A stretch of 64,000 bases of DNA from Peronospora farinosa (taxonomy: Eukaryota; Oomycota; Peronosporomycetes; Peronosporales; Peronosporaceae), in NCBI GenBank assembly GCA_947646735.1, contig CANTFK010000670.1, positions 1 through 64,000 of the forward strand, in the 5' to 3' direction. The position numbers and the translations under genes were made by a program. Below the pieces are notes generated by a model. That model saw only the letters and a list, made by a program, of their open reading frames with translations. It did no database searches and was not told the DNA's origin. Shown piece by piece: positions 59,821 through 64,000 of the stretch (within the stretch, counting starts at the first letter, position 1; every line of letters starts with the position of its first letter).

Positions 59821-62711
59821 CTAGGACGATTGGTGAGACTGTTCTAGCGCACGCTGGCGCATGGTGACTATGCAGTCGTTCAATTTAGCCAACGCTTGGT
59901 TCTCAGGACTGTCATGGTCAGCCTGTAGCTCTTCGACGTGATGGATATTGGCCTGCAGGTCCATCTCTAGTGCACATCGAAGGTCATTTACAATGAAATT
60001 GCCCTCACCGCCCACGGCGCTCAATACATTGTGGAAGTAGCCCAGATCAGCAGCCAACTGCTGTGCACCCATTTCCGACAACATCGAAATGGAACACACC
60101 GCACGCAAAAAGGCAGCTAGCGTGCTGCTGGCCACTGCCGTCGTCCACAGGTCCACAAACTCTGTCGCCGTTGGTACTGGTTCCGAGACAGCAGTCTTGC
60201 CATCCAAACCAAAAATCCGCTGGCACGACAAGAGTTCAGGGGGTGTCAGTTGGAGGATTTGACCTAAGCGAGTCCACTCACGCTGAACACACGCTTCCTG
60301 TGCTCCACGCGAGGCCACAAAGGCGCTCTCGAGACTGCTGCTTTTTGCAAAGGGCTCAAGTTGCGGTAAAAGCGACAGCAAGAGGTCAGCCACCATTGTA
60401 ATGTAGTCTTGTGGGAGCATACTGAAGACCGGTAGGTCTCCCAGAGCTGCGTCCGGCACCTTACCCCAAATCTACAAGCAAATAAAGCATCAGCAGTTTG
60501 TAAATGCAGGAGTGTCAGTGACTATATCCTAGGGGCTGTGCTGTACCTCGTTGGTAGGAAGTGTGTCCAGTACACGCGCGATAGGTAGGAATACTGTGTC
60601 GTGTGTGAGAAGCTGCGCCTCTCTTGTCCATGAACGCACGGCACGCTGAGCTTCATCGAGCATCTATGTCAGTCACAGCAATCAGAAATGCTCGGTAAGT
60701 TACCTTAGGGAGAACAGCAAGGTGAAGCACGAACCTTTGCAGTTGGGTAGCGAGATACAGCAGCGTCCAGCCCTGACGATTCCACTGATTGATCCAGCAG
60801 CTCCATTTCAAACTGATGAAATCGGGACTGTCGGGTCGAATCCTCATCATGAAGCCATGCTTTTGATACGGCTGCTACAAGTTTTGTTGGGTCCACGAGA
60901 TCGGCTAGCGCGACACTTAGTTCATCATGTATTTTCTTGCGACGGCTGCGCGGCGATGAAGACCCCGACGTCTCGCCGAAAAATTGGGCAAGTTGCTCAC
61001 GCATGCGAACGCGCAGCCGACCGTCAATCGTACAAAGTTGGCTTTCAAGGGTACCGCAAGCCTTTAAAAGAGCTAAAGATGCGTGAAATTGACTCCAATC
61101 GGGCGAAGCGACTAACGTTCCTGTAGCTGATCCTGGCAAAGTAGATTCAGCTTTACAGCACTTGCGGATGGCTGACATTGTCGCGCCCAAAGCTAGCGTA
61201 AATTGCTGCACTGCCGCACCGATGGCTTCTACGGCTTCTGGAAAAGCGGCCCCACCTGTGAATTCATAACAGTGCTGTAGACTCTCATCCACAAGCATCC
61301 AAACTGCTTCTGATGCCTCCTCAAGTCGTTGTGAGAAATCCTCGAGTGGTGCAATAGCTGCTTCATCTCGGACTTCGTCTACGTGTTCTTCGCTATCCAG
61401 TACTTCGTTGTTTGTCACGTTAAAAGAAGGCACGAGGCGTAGTAGCGCATCAGTAAGAGCGTTGCTAGTGAAGCGCGTATATTCTGTGAAATACAGTCGA
61501 TACGGCTCAAAAACAATGCGTAGAATGCCTTCGGCGCTTACAGCTCTGTCATCGCTTTCGGCTAGATTTACACCGAGTTCATTTTCCAGCGACTTGAAAA
61601 GCTGCACTAATTGACCAGCGAATCCTCGTGTCAAGCGGAAGCAGCGCAATAGCCGACCAAGACAAAAGTCCGAGCCTGAAGAACTGCTGTGCACAAGACG
61701 GTCTCGAAATGACTTGGTAAGAGGCTCCAGTGTGTTACGAAGAAGCACAAGCAGAATACTAATTAACATATCAGCACCAAAAACTTCCCGAGTATTGCGA
61801 CTCTCGCGTTGCAGCATCCTTAGTACATCCCCGTAGAAATTATCGAGCCAATTTGCAAAGGCGTCTTTGTTATCATCCGTATCGTCTGGTCCAGTCTTCA
61901 TTGCATCACTGAATGCGTCCCAGATACGGTGCACATTTGCCGGTCTTGCTCGACAGAATTCTTCTCTTACAAGGCGAGCTCTGTCAACACTGTCAAGCAC
62001 ATTGAGACACCAGCGTAACGGTTTCACATCACCCAGATCGTCCTCTCGGAGCTTGGAGGCGAGTCTAGGCAGTACTGCTGCTTCAATCTGCACACAAAGT
62101 CTCTCCAATGTCTGTTTGCGTTCCCTAGCACCTGGTAAGTCTCGTAACACGTTCAAACTCGTCTGCATCTCTCGTACTCGGTCAGCCAAATGATCAACGT
62201 CACTGTTTGCAACGTCTAAAAGATCACCTTTCATAGCTTGTGACAGTAACACCGGGTCTTCTATTGCAGTAAAACAGGTGCGTACATTGCGTTTCCATCT
62301 TGCAGCCTCTACAAGCGCTTGTGAACAGCTCTGGAGACGGCGTTTGGTCTCGTAAAGTGTCACAAGATGACGCAGATCTTGGCCTACGGCGGCAGAAGAA
62401 GACACAGTTGAGATATCTTTAAACGTACAGGCTTCATATGCAGCATCTAATTGTCTACTAAGTGGTACAACGTCTTGTTGTAGCTCCTGAAGACGCGTTT
62501 GGAGAGCAGGACCTGCGACTGAAATGTGTTGCAATAAAGTATGTAATGTCTTAGCCAGAGTCTGTGAACGTAACGTAAGTTGTGGTACGAGAGGAAGAAG
62601 AGCTGATACGTTTCCAGATTGACAAGATAATGCCTCTTCTACCCATGCAAAGGCATTAAAACTTGTAGATACAGAAGCTGCTGACTCCAGCAGCACGGAA
62701 TCGTCATCCAT
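59821..62711 (-). CDS. COG7: Conserved oligomeric Golgi complex subunit 7
   Basis: Three exons: 62711-60735, 60663-60547 and 60471-59821, introns 71 and 75 bp, all phase 0, 914 residues. I start at MDDDSVLLES (62711), since the in-frame residues before it look untranslated. The N-terminal helical region (SFNAFAWVEEALS, LSRQLDAAYEACTFKDIS), NVLRDLPGARERKQTLERL and the FANWLDNFYGDVLRMLQRE block fit COG7, as does the C-terminal GAQQLAADLGYFHNVLSAVG. COG7 belongs to lobe B of the COG tether, which captures vesicles returning within the Golgi. The first donor is GTTCGT, which is not the best consensus, but the more typical GTAACT downstream would retain a stop. Confidence 0.85.
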
Positions 62712-63474
62712 TTGAAACAATATATTGGTGAGACTCGAATTTAATAGGTATAAAATATAATTTAGAAATAGATATCCCACACTTTTTTTTCGTTAATTAG
62801 CCCCCAGTCTCAAATCTGTCCAAATCTAATTGGTCAGAATGCTAAATGGGAACATCTCATTTTGAACTTTCAAAAAAGATGCTGATGCTGATAATCTTGC
62901 TTGTTCGAGGGATGCATATGCAAGTTGTGGAGGTTGTGCATTGTAAATTAATGAATAATGTATCCATTATTATCGACGACCTCTTCTACTAGCTAACAAT
63001 CATTCTTACCAAGAGATTTTGACAAATTTGAGAATTGGGGTCATTAACGAAAAAGTGTGGGATATCTAACGCCCGCCTATTTATATTTTAGAATACGTTT
63101 ACAATAATGACTATTCACAGGTACAGAAATTATGAGGTTTTTTGGAAGCTCGGCATTTACTGGTCGTTAAAGAAATTGTTAACCTGTGTATTGCATTCAG
63201 TATGGGCCTTCTACAGGAATAGTCCGCTGTGGTGCCTCGATAAAAGTTGTTGGCAACCCATACGCGTAGTGTCGGCGGTATTGAGCCCTAAATGCTGGTT
63301 TATCGACTACGGTTGCGTAGGAAGTGAACCCCACGATTTCGCCTGGATTACTCTTCTTATGCGTACTTGACAACAATAATTGTTGATTTGAATTCCAATA
63401 ATTGGAAAAAATGCTAAATGAGAGTTCTTGAGAATTTTTCTCAGTCTATCAAAATCAATTAAACCATAGCAAAT
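62712..63474. promoter_or_regulatory. Divergent intergenic region with an inverted repeat
   Basis: This 760-bp region separates COG7 from the DUF1295 gene. It contains an imperfect inverted repeat: 62770-62843 in reverse matches 63001-63067 (shared GTGTGGGATATCT, ATTAACGAAAAA and CATTCT-ACCAA blocks, about 80% overall). The frame at 63107-63370 (87 codons, MTIHRYRNYEVFW) starts 40 bp after the second arm, but I cannot support it as a gene. Confidence 0.6.
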
Positions 63475-64000
63475 ATGGAATTTCTACGTGACATTGCAGG
63501 GATGGTAACTGCCGTCTCCCTAGCTACATTTGTAGCTTACTATACGAATTTGGAATTCTATGCAGTGGTATGCATGGGTATCCAATGGCTCTCGGCGCTC
63601 TATGCTGTTCCCAAGCAGAATGAACGCTATTTCGACCTTACGGGCTCCATCACGTACGCGGTGGTATCTCTCCTGGTCTACAGCATTAACGGTCCTGTTT
63701 CCTGGAGAGAGTCGCTTCTGACAATACTCGTATGGCTCTGGTGTATTCGTCTTGGTAGTTTTCTGTTCCTGCGCATTCTTGAGTGCAAAGAAGACAAACG
63801 GTTTAAAGAAATTCGAGTGAATGCGCTACAATTCCTGGGCGTTTGGAGTATCCAGGGCCTTTGGGTGCTGCTCACAGTGTTACCAGTGCTATTGACGCTT
63901 AAGCACGGTTCTCACAGCCCGCAGGTGTCGCCGTTGGACATCGCAGGTGTCTCCCTTTGGGTTATCGGCTACGCTATGGAAGTCACAGCCGATTACCAGA
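63475..64000 (+). CDS. DUF1295 / steroid 5-alpha-reductase-like membrane protein, partial
   Basis: The frame is open from the ATG at 63475 (MEFLRDIAGMVTAVSLATF) to the window end, 175 codons. It has hydrophobic segments expected for membrane helices and the family blocks LIRLG-like CIRLGSFLFLRI, EDKRFKEIR and EVTADYQ near the end. DUF1295 proteins are multi-pass membrane proteins related to steroid 5-alpha-reductase and isoprenylcysteine methyltransferases; their substrate is mostly unknown. About half of the usual 250-300 residues are seen. Confidence 0.85.
   Translation, partial: MEFLRDIAGMVTAVSLATFVAYYTNLEFYAVVCMGIQWLSALYAVPKQNERYFDLTGSITYAVVSLLVYSINGPVSWRESLLTILVWLWCIRLGSFLFLRILECKEDKRFKEIRVNALQFLGVWSIQGLWVLLTVLPVLLTLKHGSHSPQVSPLDIAGVSLWVIGYAMEVTADYQ

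Noticed and set aside
63107..63370. 87-codon frame after the inverted repeat
   Set aside because: No family, no conserved motif, and a donor-like CACAG-GTACAG close to its start; evidence is too thin.
1..64000. RXLR or CRN effector genes, tRNA, rRNA, CRISPR arrays
   Set aside because: I looked for signal peptide plus RXLR/LFLAK motifs, clover-leaf tRNAs and spaced direct repeats; none could be supported.

Overview
The window looks like nuclear DNA of an oomycete, most plausibly a Peronosporales species (Phytophthora or downy-mildew type). Pointers are short GT-AG introns of about 40-110 bp, compact intron-poor host genes, decayed Ty3/gypsy elements with chromodomains, an expanded ankyrin family of the GHLxVVxWLxEN type, an Inr-like start element before one gene, and a TKL-type kinase fused to PH and SAM domains. 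The genus is not fixed by anything I can see.

The window has two halves. Positions 1 to about 33 kb are a transposon island: a gypsy tail (1-0.75 kb), a LINE endonuclease remnant (1.9-2.8 kb), broken copies of two host genes (2.9-6.6 kb), gypsy element A (6.6-14.25 kb, minus strand), a second-family fragment B1 (14.25-16.1 kb, plus), the nearly complete gypsy element B2 (16.1-28.2 kb, minus), an inverted LTR (28.2-29.4 kb), more LTR pieces, another broken host-gene copy (29.5-31.1 kb), and a chimera of A and B pieces (31.1-32.8 kb). Positions 33-64 kb are a host gene island: ankyrin-repeat protein, tandem ATP-grasp protein, mitochondrial carrier, Ariadne-type RBR ubiquitin ligase, kinase-PH-SAM protein, mitoribosomal protein mS29/DAP3, SWI/SNF ATPase with bromodomain, PP2A-like phosphatase, a predicted pseudokinase, Golgi tether subunit COG7, and a DUF1295 membrane protein cut by the window edge.

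The most unusual signal is in the retroelements. Elements A and B are different gypsy families with unrelated LTRs. Each has a long reading frame on the strand opposite gag-pol, between the pol end and the 3' LTR. In A the antisense frame starts near a TATA box, holds a 78-bp intron with consensus splice sites that removes an in-frame stop, runs about 580 bp over the pol chromodomain region, and differs between two copies by a cluster of synonymous changes. In B the antisense frame starts inside the LTR. Both predicted proteins have a disordered N-terminus, a coiled coil and an Arg/Ser-rich tail. Element B also has a second RNase H domain, as in plant Tat elements, which are likewise known for antisense ORFs.

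The ankyrin and ATP-grasp genes (33-40 kb) each have broken copies elsewhere in the window. The ATP-grasp copies keep the intron, so they arose by DNA duplication, and their edges lie at or near LTR ends. This suggests LTR-mediated rearrangement at the border between the two halves.
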